Below are positions 25,341 to 35,772 of a stretch of 64,000 nucleotides of DNA, piece after piece. The stretch spans positions 9,120,501 to 9,184,500 of the forward strand of contig NW_026870043.1 in NCBI RefSeq assembly GCF_029168945.1. Direction: 5' to 3'. This stretch comes from Cannabis sativa. Lineage: Eukaryota; Streptophyta; Magnoliopsida; Rosales; Cannabaceae. The first letter of the stretch is position 1. Each line of letters opens with the position of its first letter. A program made the position numbers and the translations under genes. Under the pieces are notes generated by a model. It searched no databases, was not told the origin of the DNA, and saw only the letters and a list, made by a program, of their open reading frames with translations.

Positions 25341-25550
25341 ATTTTGGGAAAGCAGCCAAGAAGGCTGCATCCGCAGTCCAGGATAGGCTGCTAGCAGCCT
25401 GTCACGCGCGGACACAGGGACTTGGGCAGGAAAACTCGGCGGGAGCAGGGTCCCGTGTGCGGCAGACTTCAGCGTCTACAGGGTGCACGCCGAGGCTCAC
25501 GCGCGCGCAAGAGGTTCTTGTCCGAAGCACCTACGCGTGCGATTGAGCAC
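25340..25550 (-). other. GC-rich island near the primer-binding site of element B
   Basis: About 200 bases of sharply higher GC in an AT-rich leader, with many CGCG runs and a 16-bp perfect palindrome AGGCTGCTAGCAGCCT at 25385-25400. D has a related island at 47088-47205. Short open frames here are most likely a by-product of GC content. Confidence 0.75.
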
Positions 25551-25821
25551 CCATGCATACCCGAAATCTCGATTTTCCAAAATTCATAACTTTCTCAATT
25601 TTTATCGGAATCAAGTTCCGAAAAAAACAAAATTGCTTAATTTTTTACAAGGAATCCAAATAAAATATTTTCAAAAATCGAAAAAATATTTCTCATGGAA
25701 AACGAAACTCTACAACATCAACATTCATCAACTAACACATAAACCACATGAAACCATCCAAATCAACACAGAAACATATAACACATTGTTGTAATTCATA
25801 TTACATGAAAGTAAATCATTA

Positions 25822-25837
25822 CATGGCTCTGATACCA
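25822..25837 (-). other. Primer-binding site of element B (initiator tRNA-Met)
   Basis: On the - strand it reads TGGTATCAGAGCCATG, two bases from the LTR, an exact match to the usual site. Confidence 0.93.
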
Positions 25838-25839
25838 GT

Positions 25840-27700
25840 TGTTGGAAATTATTTTACCAGGATCTATTTACTATCATGTATGTTGGATTAACAACCTAAT
25901 ATGAATTCTAAAATAATGAAAATAAACACATATAAAGTTAGAAAACCTTACAGTGGGTGCAGCGGAATATTATGACTCCTTTCGTTCAGATCTCTAGCCC
26001 TTGATTCCTTTCTGTAGCAGAGCATTACCAAGATCTGAACCTGGATCTTCTTTTCTCCGTCTTTGATGCAGAATTTCTATAGTCTTACATAATATGATTG
26101 AGATACCACTTGATGTGTGTGGGCACTACTCTTTCACTCAAAGGTTTCGAAATTTAGAGAGAAGAAAAGAGAGAGAGGCGTGTGAGGCATTTTCTGAGGG
26201 AAACAAAGTGATCAAAGATGTGTGTATGTTTCCTCAAGCCAACACTTTCTATTTATAGAAAACCCTCTAGGTTTAGGTTAGAATTGCATGGCATTAAAAT
26301 AATGGAAACAACAAATGGAATTTCCTATGCATAGGGCCGGCCATACAAAGGGATTGGGCCTCACTTAGTAACTTTCCCATTTTGTTATTTTCCATTCCCA
26401 TTTTCTCAAAAATGCCAATTTTCAATTTAACCTTTTAAATGCCAATTCCAATTATTTAATAACTTGGAAATAATTATTAAATAATATTGCCATTTAATAT
26501 ATTTATTAATTTAGACATATAAAGTCTCTTAATCAATAAATAAACCTAAAATCTCTTTTCTTTACAATTTCGCCCTTGCTTAGTGAAAATTCATAAAGTA
26601 GACATAGTCTAACTTTTAGAATTATAATTTATTAATCAAAATCAATTAACTGAGTCTTACAAGACATATGGTCTCAACTAGTATGGGGACCATGGGTCTA
26701 TATAACCGAGCTTCCAATAAGTCGAACCGAATTTACCAAGTAAATTCCCTAACTTATTAATTCCTCATTGAATCCACACTTAGAACTTGGAATTGCACTC
26801 TCAGTCATATAGAACGCTCTATATGTTCCATCATATAGACACGTCATTAGTTATCCATTGTTATAACCCTAATGTGATCAATGATCCTCTATATAGATGA
26901 TTTACACTGTAAAGGGATTAAATTACCGTAACACCATACAATGTATTTTATCCTTAAAACACTTAACCCTGTATAAATGATATTTCAGCTAAGTGAAATG
27001 AGATCTCCACCATTTATTTTTGTTTGGTTAAGCTCGAAGGAAATCATCCTTTACTTTCTATTTGCCAAATAGAAGCTATAGATTCCATGTTTATGTTAGC
27101 GCTCCCACTCAATTGCACTACCGTGTTCCCAAAATGTACATATCATCCTGACCCAAAAGTAGGCTTAACTAACAAATCAAAGAACACGAGTAACACTCTT
27201 GAGATTGAACCTAACCATATCAGGATTAAGATCATTTTATCTAGGATCAACAGGTGATATTGAATTGAATAGATATTACGGTAAGTTTTAATATATTTAA
27301 TCAAAGTTCAATATCGGTCCCTTCCGATGTATACTCCATACATCCGATACTGGTAAACTTTGCCAATGTCTTGGAAAGGACATAACACTTTTCCAAGGTG
27401 TAAGAATACCTATCGCTGATTGTACCATGTCAGTCTAAATCCAGTGTTCTGACAAATCAGGGAATAAACTTTTGAACATATAATTAAGATTATATTCCAC
27501 TGTGCTGAGAACACTATAATCTTAACAAATTCATATGTTCTGGACTTAAAAAGAATTCATACATTATATACATATAATCATGAAATAAATCATGAAATAA
27601 ATCATGTGAACCATGCAACATAAAATGTTATTTCTGATCTTTATTAATAAGTAAATCTGATTATATGAAATGAGTTTTATTTAGGGCATAAAACCCAACA
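25840..27700 (-). repeat. 5' LTR of element B (1861 bp)
   Basis: Full-length reverse LTR with a TATA box (TATAAATA on the - strand, 26250-26257). It is followed by the CTACG duplication at 27701-27705. Confidence 0.95.
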
Positions 27701-28487
27701 CTACGTCCCCCAAGTTGTGTCCCAGGATTTTCCTCATTTCCATGAGGAATTTCCTTATCCCTAGTTTATGGCCGCCTCGTATTCTCATTTTTATGAGATG
27801 GTTCTGGCTAATCATTTGGATTAGCAGGGGGAACCTTAGTTTCCCCTGGTTGTTTGTTTTCAGGGGGTCCCTCAGTTTCCCCAGGTTGTTCTTCCTGAGC
27901 ACTCTGAGGGTTCTCCTAAGCAGTCTCCTGCCTCTTGGTTTGTGATCCACGAGGTCTGCCTCGTGGTTTTCTCACTCTAGGGTCAGGTTGATTTTGAGTA
28001 TTATTCCCTCGTGCCGCCCTGCCTACGGTTGCCTCACATTCCTATCAGCATTCCGCCAGTTTTCCTCCTCCAAGCGGTGCTTGAGATGGCGGTTTTCTAA
28101 TTCGACGATAGGCATGTACCTTGTAGGGTCATAAGCATCGTCATCAATTAGCTGAGCACCTCAAAGATTGGGTTCTTGATCACTTACTCTAGGATTTTGG
28201 CCATTTCCATGTTGATTCCTCCTTGAACGTGTGGTCCATGTACTCGGGCCACCCTTAGGTTGGGTCCTCCTGGAGCGAGTGGTTCGTGTTCTAAGGCCAC
28301 CCTCAGGTTGGGTCCTCCTGGAACGAGTGGTCCGAGTTCTTAGGCCACCCTAAGGTTGGGTCCTCCTGGAGCGAATGGTCCGCTTAGATTGTGAGTTGGA
28401 AGGCCTCCTGGAGCCCATTGGCTCTTTTATAGGACAGTGAGGGGTTTCTTCATGTGGTGTGTCAACGTTCTCTCCATTGCCAGCCAT
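27701..28487 (-). pseudogene. Tat-like Ty3/gypsy gag, N-terminal part
   Basis: On the - strand the likely gag start is ATG at 28487-28485 (MAGNGENVDTPHEETP), about 80 bases inside the LTR edge. After about 45 codons the frame stops at 28350. The next parts are readable only in other frames, including an 89-codon frame at 27950-27681. Nearly exact 48-bp repeats (28209-28390) encode an arginine/threonine-rich 16-residue unit (RTRTTRSRRTQP theme). Element B then interrupts the gene at 27701, and the remainder is at 15429-17823. The protein would package element RNA, but this copy is broken. Confidence 0.75.
28209..28390 (-). repeat. 48-bp tandem repeats inside gypsy gag
   Basis: Units start at 28209 (diverged), 28257, 28305 and 28353. 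Each carries GGGTCCTCCTGGA and GGCCACCCT on the + strand. The 48-bp period equals 16 codons, so the frame is preserved between units. Confidence 0.9.
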
Positions 28488-28567
28488 GGAGAAAATTGTT
28501 TTTTTTGTATGTAAGGAGGGTTTTTTCTGAGCTTTTTTCACGAAGGCTCTCAATGAAAGCACCAAAC

Positions 28568-29583
28568 TGTTAATGAAGAGTTTCGTTAACTATTTGAGCC
28601 TAAATTGTGATAGACTTCCACATAATTAAAAGCGGTAAAGAAAATATAAGAACACAGAGGTTTTTACGTTGTTTTGCAGTGAAAATTCTGTTTAGTCCAC
28701 GAGTCAATCTTATTCGATTTCTGATACAGCTCTCAGGACTTTTCTCTAATGATTTTTTGTCCCTTTTACATGACCCTATTTATAATTACCTAATAAGGCA
28801 ATTAATTACATAGTTGACTGATATCTTACAACAATTATCCCCGAAAATCGTGGGGTTTGATTACATACCACGTAAAATAAATGTGATTAATATTTGAAAA
28901 TCACACAACTGTGATAGGTTTGCTTTTACTGGGTCAATGTAAACGTGTATTAAATACATTGTAAATTGTATTGTTCTGGGATGTCTCGTTATTGGGAAAA
29001 CAATAACAACAACCTTGGTAGCGAGCTAGAGCTATTCCCATGTCTTTCCGAGGTTGATAATGTAAGCCTTGTTTCCTGGGCTTGAAGACATAATGCTTCA
29101 TTTGAAAATCGCAGTTCTTGGTGACAAGGTGGACCTCAGCATTCAACATCATTTGTATGTCAGCTTCTATTTGAGAGAATTGACTCGACGGGGCCATGAA
29201 CCCAACTGAAAGATGTTTGGAGCTGATTTGTGAAGGTACTATGAGCACGCCTTCCGATGGCAAGATGGATGCCTCACTATTAATTGTTTGGATTTGCCTG
29301 ACTGTTATACTTGGTCTATATAATGTGTATTATACACTAAATATTTTACCAGTCACCATGTCTCGTCTCCTAATGTTTGTACAACTGAAGTCTAATGGTT
29401 TCTTGTCAATGCACGAGGCAACAGTTTGTATATCTTTATCTCATATAAGCCCTTACAGTCAGGAAGTTGTAAATATACTCTGTCAATTATGCATTAATGA
29501 GTTATTCCATTTTCAAATATAATTATCATTACATTTATTGATTCATATTCTTCCCAATTTCACATGTGTCCTCCTCTGAAACA
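28568..29583 (-). repeat. Probable 5' LTR of the Tat-like gypsy element
   Basis: The inner edge is fairly secure: on the - strand the sequence reads ...TTAACA, then AGTTTGGTGCTTTCATTGAG, the usual LTR-to-primer-site junction of Tat-like elements, with gag starting soon after. The outer edge at 29583 is chosen because the LTR would then run TGTTTCAG...TTAACA, just before Tekay gag sequence begins. No second LTR is in the window for comparison, so length and outer edge are uncertain. Short open frames inside are not genes. Confidence 0.5.
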
Positions 29584-29601
29584 ATAGCCGAATTTTGGGT
29601 A

Positions 29602-30620
29602 TAAAACCAGGCGAAACACTAGGAGTCAGGGTAACTCGGTCGGATCTAGTGGCAGTCAGGGAGTTCAGATTCCCACAAATGTTTGTGGCCGAGGCAGAGG
29701 CCTTAGAGATAGGGCACGCGGTCGGGTGATGTTAACCCGCCGTAGACTGCCCAAGCTGCCCAGGAGTGGGAAAATAGGTTTGTAGAAATGCAAGCCAGAA
29801 TTAATGAGCAGGATGAAGATATTAGACGCTTGAGATAGCAGGGTGCTCTTGCGATCCCTGCTCAAAAAATGTAGGTAGCTCCTACCCCTACTGTGCAGGG
29901 AGGACCAGTTGTTGCAGTGAATCGTATGAAACCACTGTATGAAAGGTTCCGCAAGCAGGCACCTTCAGTCTTTTTGGGAGGACCCGATGTAATGAAAGCC
30001 GAGTAGTGGCTAACGGTTATTACTAGAATTTTAAATTTCATGGGACATGGTGTCCCTAACTTTTGATGTTACTACTATGACCTAGGAAAAGTTTCGGGAG
30101 TTGTTCAACGTAAAGTACTACAATGAAGCAGTTAGAATTGCAAAAAGGAAGGAATTTACTCAGCTGACCCAAAAATAAAATATGAGTGTACCTGAATACA
30201 CAACTCAGTTTGATCGATTGGCAAGATTAGCCTCGGGAATAGTGCCAACTGATTTTAGTAAGAAAGAGAAATACCTAGAGGGATTGAATTCAAAGATAAG
30301 ACATGATCTTATGATCACCACTGATGATAACACCACCTATGATGATATGGTGGGAAAGGCACTACGAGCTAAGGGCGTAGTGGAGTGCACTCGGGAGTCT
30401 CGAGGGACTTAGGTCGTTTGTGGGGCTCCTATTCCTCCTACCTTTGGTATTAGTAGGGGTGGTAATGGCTCGACCACTGATCAGGAAAGAAGGGCACCAA
30501 CTGCATCCGGTGGCTCAAGTTAGAACAAGAGGTTCTAAGGGAACTAGGGTCGAGGACACTTACTCGAAATGCCTCACTTATAAAATAGCGTTATTTGGGT
30601 GAGTGTAGAGACTATCCACA
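29602..30620 (+). pseudogene. Tekay-like gag, broken
   Basis: Starts with an RRNTRSQGNS-like N-terminus (about 29604), an RGRGLRDRARG region, then AVNRMKPLYERFRKQAPSVFLGGPDV and the gag core with MSVPEYTTQFDRLARLASGIV (30182-30412). Stops at 29836 and 30004 are TAG where family members usually have CAG. A frameshift falls in the zinc knuckle (about 30560-30605), where the C-terminal GECRDYPQ continues in another frame. It packages RNA in intact relatives; this copy cannot. Confidence 0.82.
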
Positions 30621-31137
30621 GCTTAAAAAAGAAGAGCAGAAGATTGCTGCAAAACCCGCTCCAGCAAGGGTGTTTGCTCTAACTCAGGCAGATGCAGGGG
30701 CTAGGCCCTCAGTTGTAACAGGTCAGCTCTCTGACAAAAACTCTTATTTCTCTATGTTGTTTGACTCTGGGGCCACTCACTCTTATGTGGCATCCAGAAT
30801 TTTTAGTAAGTTGGATAGACCGCATGATAGTTATGATCAAGGGTTTAGAACCCTATTGCCTGACAGAAAATTAGTCATCTCCAAAAGGTGGATAAGGTCT
30901 ATGCCGATTAGAATTGAGGATAGGGAGTTGAGTGCTGAGTTAATAGAATTGGGTTTAGCGAATTTTGATATTATACTTCGAATGGATTTCTTATCCAAGT
31001 ACTTAGCCAGCATTGATTGTAAACAGAAAATGGTAATCTTCCAACCACAGGGTGAGGAGCCGTTTGTTTTTGTGGGATCATTTCAGGGATCCCGGATCCA
31101 AGTGACTTCAGTATTAATAGCTAGAGAATTGTTATAA
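30595..31137 (+). pseudogene. Tekay-like aspartic protease region
   Basis: A 180-codon open stretch follows the broken zinc knuckle. It carries the active-site motif MLFDSGATHSYVA and continues to the flap and C-terminal region (NFDIILRMDFLSKYLASIDC). The active-site DSG is intact. The frame closes at 31137, and the link to the reverse transcriptase (31138-31380) has several stops. The normal role is cleavage of the gag-pol polyprotein. Confidence 0.85.
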
Positions 31138-31815
31138 GATGGATTTTTAGGGTTTCTGGCTGTGGTATTGATACCACACGGCCTGAGACAATTCGGCCAG
31201 AAGACATCAGGGTGGTTTGGGAATTTTAGATGTTATTCCTTATGAACTTACAGGTTTACCACTGCGGAGAGAAATTGAGTTTATTATTGATTTGGCACCT
31301 AGAGCAGAATCGGTTTCTAAGGCACCATATAGGATGGCTCCACCAGAACATAAGGAATTGAAATTCAAATTTAGGGGTTGCTTGACCTAGGGTTTTCACG
31401 ACCTAGTGTGTCACCCTGGGGAGCTCCCATATTATTTTTCAAGAAGAAAGATGGATCTTTGCGTATGTGCATTGAATACCGAGAATTGAATAAACTGACT
31501 GTCAAGAACAAGTATTATTTACCTAGGATCGATGATCTTTTTAATCAGCTTCAGGGGAGGACAATTTTCTCAAAGATTGATCTCCAATTGGGCTATTATC
31601 AGTTGAGAATCCGAAAGGAGGACATTCCAAATATGGCTTTTCGCACTAGGTATGGGCATTATGAATTTTTGGTTATGACTTTTGGACTAACCAATGCTCC
31701 TGCAGCATTTATGGATCTGATGAATAGGGCATTCAAGGATTTCCTCGATATCTTTCTTATTGTACTTATCGACGACATCCTTGTGTACTCTCAATCAGAA
31801 GAAGAGCATGAGTAA
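31138..31815 (+). pseudogene. Tekay-like reverse transcriptase, N-terminal two-thirds
   Basis: From about 31378 a 145-codon stretch holds the reverse transcriptase core: [55 protein letters not shown] and the catalytic LIDDILVYS, whose two aspartates are encoded at 31771-31776. The active-site residues are preserved. A stop follows EEEHE at 31813-31815. The thumb/connection region continues in another frame (31825-32043; [22 protein letters not shown]). 31138-31377 is a heavily mutated linker with readable EIEFIIDLAPRAE-like pieces. Confidence 0.87.
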
Positions 31816-31824
31816 CATCTTCGG

Positions 31825-32670
31825 ATGGTTCTACAACGGCTACGAGAACATATACTGTATGCCAAATTCAAGAAGTGCGAGTTTTGGCTATCTCAGGTAT
31901 CTTTTCTTGGACACGTTGTCAATAAAAATCGAATCAAGATTGATCCAGGAAAGATTGAATCTGTTAGGGATTTGCCAAGACCGAAGATAATTACAGAAGT
32001 AAGAAGTTTCCTGGGTCAGCTGGTTATTACTGTCAGTTTGTAGAAGGGTTCTCTAAGATTTGTACGTCCTTAACCAAGCTACTAAAAAGAATCAGCAGTT
32101 TGTGTGGACAGACAAGTGTGAAACAAGCATTCAAGAGCTGAAAAAAGATTGATTACCGCTCCGGTATTAGCCCTAGCGTCAGATAAAGAAAAGCTCATAG
32201 TTAACTGTGATGCATCCAAGCAGGGTCTGGGGTGTGTACTAATGCAGGTCAATCAGGCTATCGCCTATGCCTTCCATCAGCTGAAAGAACATGAACGGCG
32301 ATGCCTGACTCATGATTTTGAACTTGTCGCGGTGGTGTTTACTTTGAAGATTTGGCAGCATTATCTCTACAGAGAGAAGTGTGAAATTTATACTAACCAT
32401 AAGAGCCTCAAATATTTCTTTACTCAGAAAGATTTGAATATGAGACAGAGGTGTTGGTTAGAGTTGGTTGAGGATTATGATTGGGAAATCTTTTACCATC
32501 CTAGGAAGGCCAATGAAGTGGTTGATGCCTTGAGAAGGAAGGGCCCCGAGCAGATAACTAGTATGATTAAGATTTCACCTCAGTTAGCAGAAGACATGGT
32601 CAGATCAAGCATCAAGTTTGTTATAGGCAAACTTCATAACTTGACACTGCAATCTGATCTATTGGAATGA
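31825..32670 (+). pseudogene. Tekay-like reverse transcriptase C-terminus and RNase H
   Basis: [24 protein letters not shown] (31825-32043) ends the reverse transcriptase. After a damaged stretch (32044-32148), a 173-codon segment (32149-32670) covers RNase H: LIVNCDASKQGLGCVLMQ with the first catalytic aspartate, HERRCLTHDFELVAVVFTLKIWQHYLY, the YTNHKSLKYFFTQKDLNMRQRCW strand and YHPRKANEVVDALRR. The usual DHKSL has become NHKSL, and ADALSR has become VDALRR. The segment would degrade RNA in hybrids in an intact element. Confidence 0.83.
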
Positions 32671-32703
32671 ATTAAAGCTCCTCAATTAGTTGATCCAAAA
32701 TAA

Positions 32704-34090
32704 GTGAAGATCCAAGAAAAGGTTTTGTCTGGTCAAGCCAAAGATTTTACAGTGATAGATAGTGGGATGTTGTTGTTTAAGACTAGGGTTTGTGTTCCAA
32801 GTAGTGTGGAACTTAGAAATGAGATTCTTGAGGAGGCTCATACCACTCCATATTCATTGCATCCTGGCACTAACAAGATGTACCAAGATCTTAAACCCTA
32901 CTTCTGGTGGAGCGGGATGAAGAAGAATGTTGTAGAATTTGTATCCTGATGCCTAACTTGTCAATAGATTAAGGCTGAACATCAGAGACCGGCAGGTTTA
33001 TTGCAGCCATTGACACTTCCTAAATGGAAGTGGGAGGATATAACCATGGACTTTATGTTTGGATTACCTAGAACCACAGGATTGTACAATTCAATTTTGG
33101 TTGTGGCAGATCGATTCATGAAGTCTGCACACTTTCTACCGGTAAAAACAACCTTTACAGTGGATCAGTATGCAGATTTGTACGTGAAAGAGATAGTAAG
33201 CTTACATGGCATTCCAAAATCTATTATTTCAGATAGAGATCTGAAGTTTACTTCTAAGTTATGGCAGAGTCTTTAGCAGGCTATGGGTACCAAACTAAAA
33301 TTCATTATAGCTTTCCATCCTCAGACTAATGGATAGTCCGAAAGGACAATTCAGATACTGGAAGACATGTTACAAGCCTGTGTTATGGATTTTCAGGGCT
33401 CCTAGAGCAAGTACCTGCCACTGATAGAATTCTCATACAATAATAGTTATCAGAGTACAATAGGGATGGCTCCCTATGAGTTATTATATGGCCAGAAATA
33501 CAGATCTCCCATTCATTGGGATGAAACGGGAGAAAAGAAATACTTAGGTCCTGAATCAATGCAACAGACTAATGAGGCTGTAGAAAAGATTAAGGCCAGA
33601 ATGCTTGCCTCTTAGAGTTGGCAAAAGAGTTATGCAAATCCGAAGCGCAGAAATGTGGAGTTTCAGGTAGGGGATCATGTATTCCTATGGGTGTCTCTAA
33701 TGAAGGGGATCAAACGTTTTGGGAAAAGAGGCAAGTTATGCCCTAGGTTTACAAGACCTTTTGATATTCTCGAGAAGCTTGGACTAGTGGCATATTGTTT
33801 AGATTTGCCTCCAGCTCTATTCGCAGTTCACAATGTGTTTCATATTTCCATGTTACGAAAATACAGTTCAGACCCTACTCATGTGCTGAGTTATGAGAAT
33901 CTTGAGCTGCAACCAGACTTATCTTACAAAGAGCACCTTGTTTAGATCTTAGACAGAAAAGATAAAGTCCTTTGGAAAAAGACCATAACTTTGGTCAAGG
34001 TACTCTTGAGAAATAGCTAAGTGGAGGAAGTCAACTGGGAGATAGAATCTGACATGAGGGTTCAGTATCCAGAGTTGTTCAGGTTAAATT
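32704..34090 (+). pseudogene. Tekay-like integrase and C-terminal chromodomain-like region
   Basis: The zinc-binding domain (EAHTTPYSLHPGTNKMYQDL... then CLTCQ) spans about 32830-32965, broken by TGA at 32947 and TAG at 32965. The catalytic core includes [35 protein letters not shown] and the SERTIQILEDMLQAC glutamate. TAG stops at 33274, 33334, 33403 and 33613 replace family Gln or Trp codons. The GPY/F-like segment FDILEKLGLVAYCLDLP and the HVLSYENLELQPDLSYKEHLV...KVLLRNS chromodomain-like end (33655-34070) close the gene. In intact relatives this part inserts cDNA and targets heterochromatin. Confidence 0.85.
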
Positions 34091-34110
34091 TTGAGGACAA
34101 AATCTTTTTA

Positions 34111-34123
34111 ACGGGGGGATAAT
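34111..34123 (+). other. Polypurine tract of the Tekay-like element
   Basis: ACGGGGGGATAAT directly precedes the LTR start TGTAAAGACC, the typical chromovirus arrangement. Confidence 0.9.
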
Positions 34124-34581
34124 TGTAAAGACCGCTTAACTTAAATTATCAATTAAATAGGGTGTAATTATGAAAGTTGAATATTAGATATGAATTATCA
34201 TTTTACGGAGATTTATTTGAATTCAGAATGCATTATATATGACATATATGAAATTTTATATTTTTACATGTTTTGTGCCCGACAACATCGGAACGCGGCG
34301 TTTGGCCATTAGAATTATATTTTAGAATTAGTGCAGCGAGAAAATATAGTTATACATTGGGAATGTTGCGAATAGTCGAGATTTTAGATGGACCAAATTA
34401 CCCCTAGGTGGTTTTGTGACTTTTTGGTTAAGTGAGTGGAAAAATGGTGTTTTCGCCCAATTGGAGTTCTGTCTTTACTTGATTAATTTAAGTTATCAAT
34501 ATGATTTTTTATGCTGATATTTATTAAATAAAACACTTGGTTTTCATTTTATTTTAACAAAAATAAGAAATTAGAAAAGTG

Positions 34582-34699
<118 letters not shown>

Positions 34700-35586
34700 A
34701 CCAGCTAATGTTTGAGCTTTTTTAGCTCAATAATTCAAGGAATTTCAGCAGGTTGTTAAGTGATCCAATCCAAGGTTATATAGCTTTACCACTTCTCCCT
34801 TTAATTTTCTTATAGTTTTAGTTGAATATTTGCATGAATAGCTTGAGTTAGGGTTATGTGGTTCTATACAGTGCAAGTAGTTATTTTCTGAAGTGTAATT
34901 ACGATTTAATATGTTGAATTGAAGAGGATTTAAGGGCTGTTGTGCTGTTTGAGCAAGCTTTGGGTTTAAGAACTCAAGCTTTGATCTTTAGTGGTAGATT
35001 TTGATTTTGAGCTTGTTTAGTTATTTTGTTGTTTAATGGTATATATAGTAGGTCTGGAAAGTTTGGTAAAGTTTGGGGTTGAATTGAGTGAGTAGTGCAA
35101 TTTTGAAATTTTCCTGTACTAAACCGGTCGACCGGTTCAATGGGACCTGTAGGAACTAGAATTCCGGTTGGTCCCCAAGAAACCCCACAGAACCAGAATT
35201 TCGGTTGGAGAACCGGTCTACCGGTTGGGGCAGTTTTGGGAACCCTAGCTCTTCCCATTTTTACGACATTTAGGGTATTGCCATGTTACTTATCGATAGG
35301 GAAACTTTTAATTTCAAGTTTAAGTCCCAGAAAGTGATTTAGCGTGTCACTCACCAATTTTACAATAAATGTGATTTAGGGGCCTATAATTCATTGAGCA
35401 GTCCACACAGGTTGGCTGACACAGCTGAATTAGGTTGCAAGGTAAGATTAGTGTAATGAAATGCATACGTATATACATGTTTAGCGTGGATGTTAGTTAA
35501 GCATATTAGATTACATTATACTAGCGATATCATTATGTTTTGTATTATATTGGATATCAATAAATGTATGTTAGCGTAAGTAGTGT

Positions 35587-35752
35587 TCGACAATATTACA
35601 TCGGTACGACTAGAGTACAACTAGCGTATCGAGTATAGGATGATATCATGGTCGATAGTACTGTACTACTTGATAGTATCACATTAGTATGACTAGAGTA
35701 CCACTAGCGTCTCGAGTATAGGCTCATATTATGGTCAGTAGTACTATCGTAC
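35587..35752 (+). repeat. Two 83-bp tandem repeats in the Tekay LTR
   Basis: GACTAGAGTACAACTAGCGT at 35608 recurs as GACTAGAGTACCACTAGCGT at 35691. The surrounding sequence (TCGAGTATAGG, ATGGTC, AGTACT) repeats in order with the same offset. Confidence 0.85.
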
Positions 35753-35767
35753 GAATGTTCTAGACTT

Positions 35768-35772
35768 AGAAC
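35768..35772. repeat. Target duplication of element C, left copy
   Basis: AGAAC precedes C and is repeated at 42277-42281. Confidence 0.94.

Larger units (their letters stand above)
17824..27700 (-). mobile_element. Element B: Angela/BARE-like copia element, complete structure, pol decayed (9877 bp)
   Basis: Both LTRs (17824-19671 and 25840-27700), a perfect initiator tRNA-Met primer-binding site (25822-25837) and the polypurine tract next to 19671 are present on the - strand, with CTACG duplications on both sides. The interior holds decayed pol, the duplicated motif, the three-stem segment, a long AT-rich leader and a GC-rich island near the primer site. It lacks an open gag and pol. The LTRs differ by clearly more than those of A, so B is older than A. 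It lies inside the Tat-like gypsy gag. Confidence 0.96.

Noticed and set aside
25307..25794. Two overlapping open frames (79 and 103 codons) in element B
   Set aside because: They lie in the GC-rich leader island and its edge; low stop density is expected from base composition, and D's island does not preserve the frame.
28934..29522. Open frames on both strands (109 and 108 codons)
   Set aside because: They overlap each other in antisense inside the probable gypsy LTR and lack motifs.
34974..35337. Overlapping frames on both strands in the Tekay LTR (94 and 65 codons)
   Set aside because: They overlap the palindromic CCGGTT-rich LTR part, show no family resemblance and sit in a non-coding LTR.
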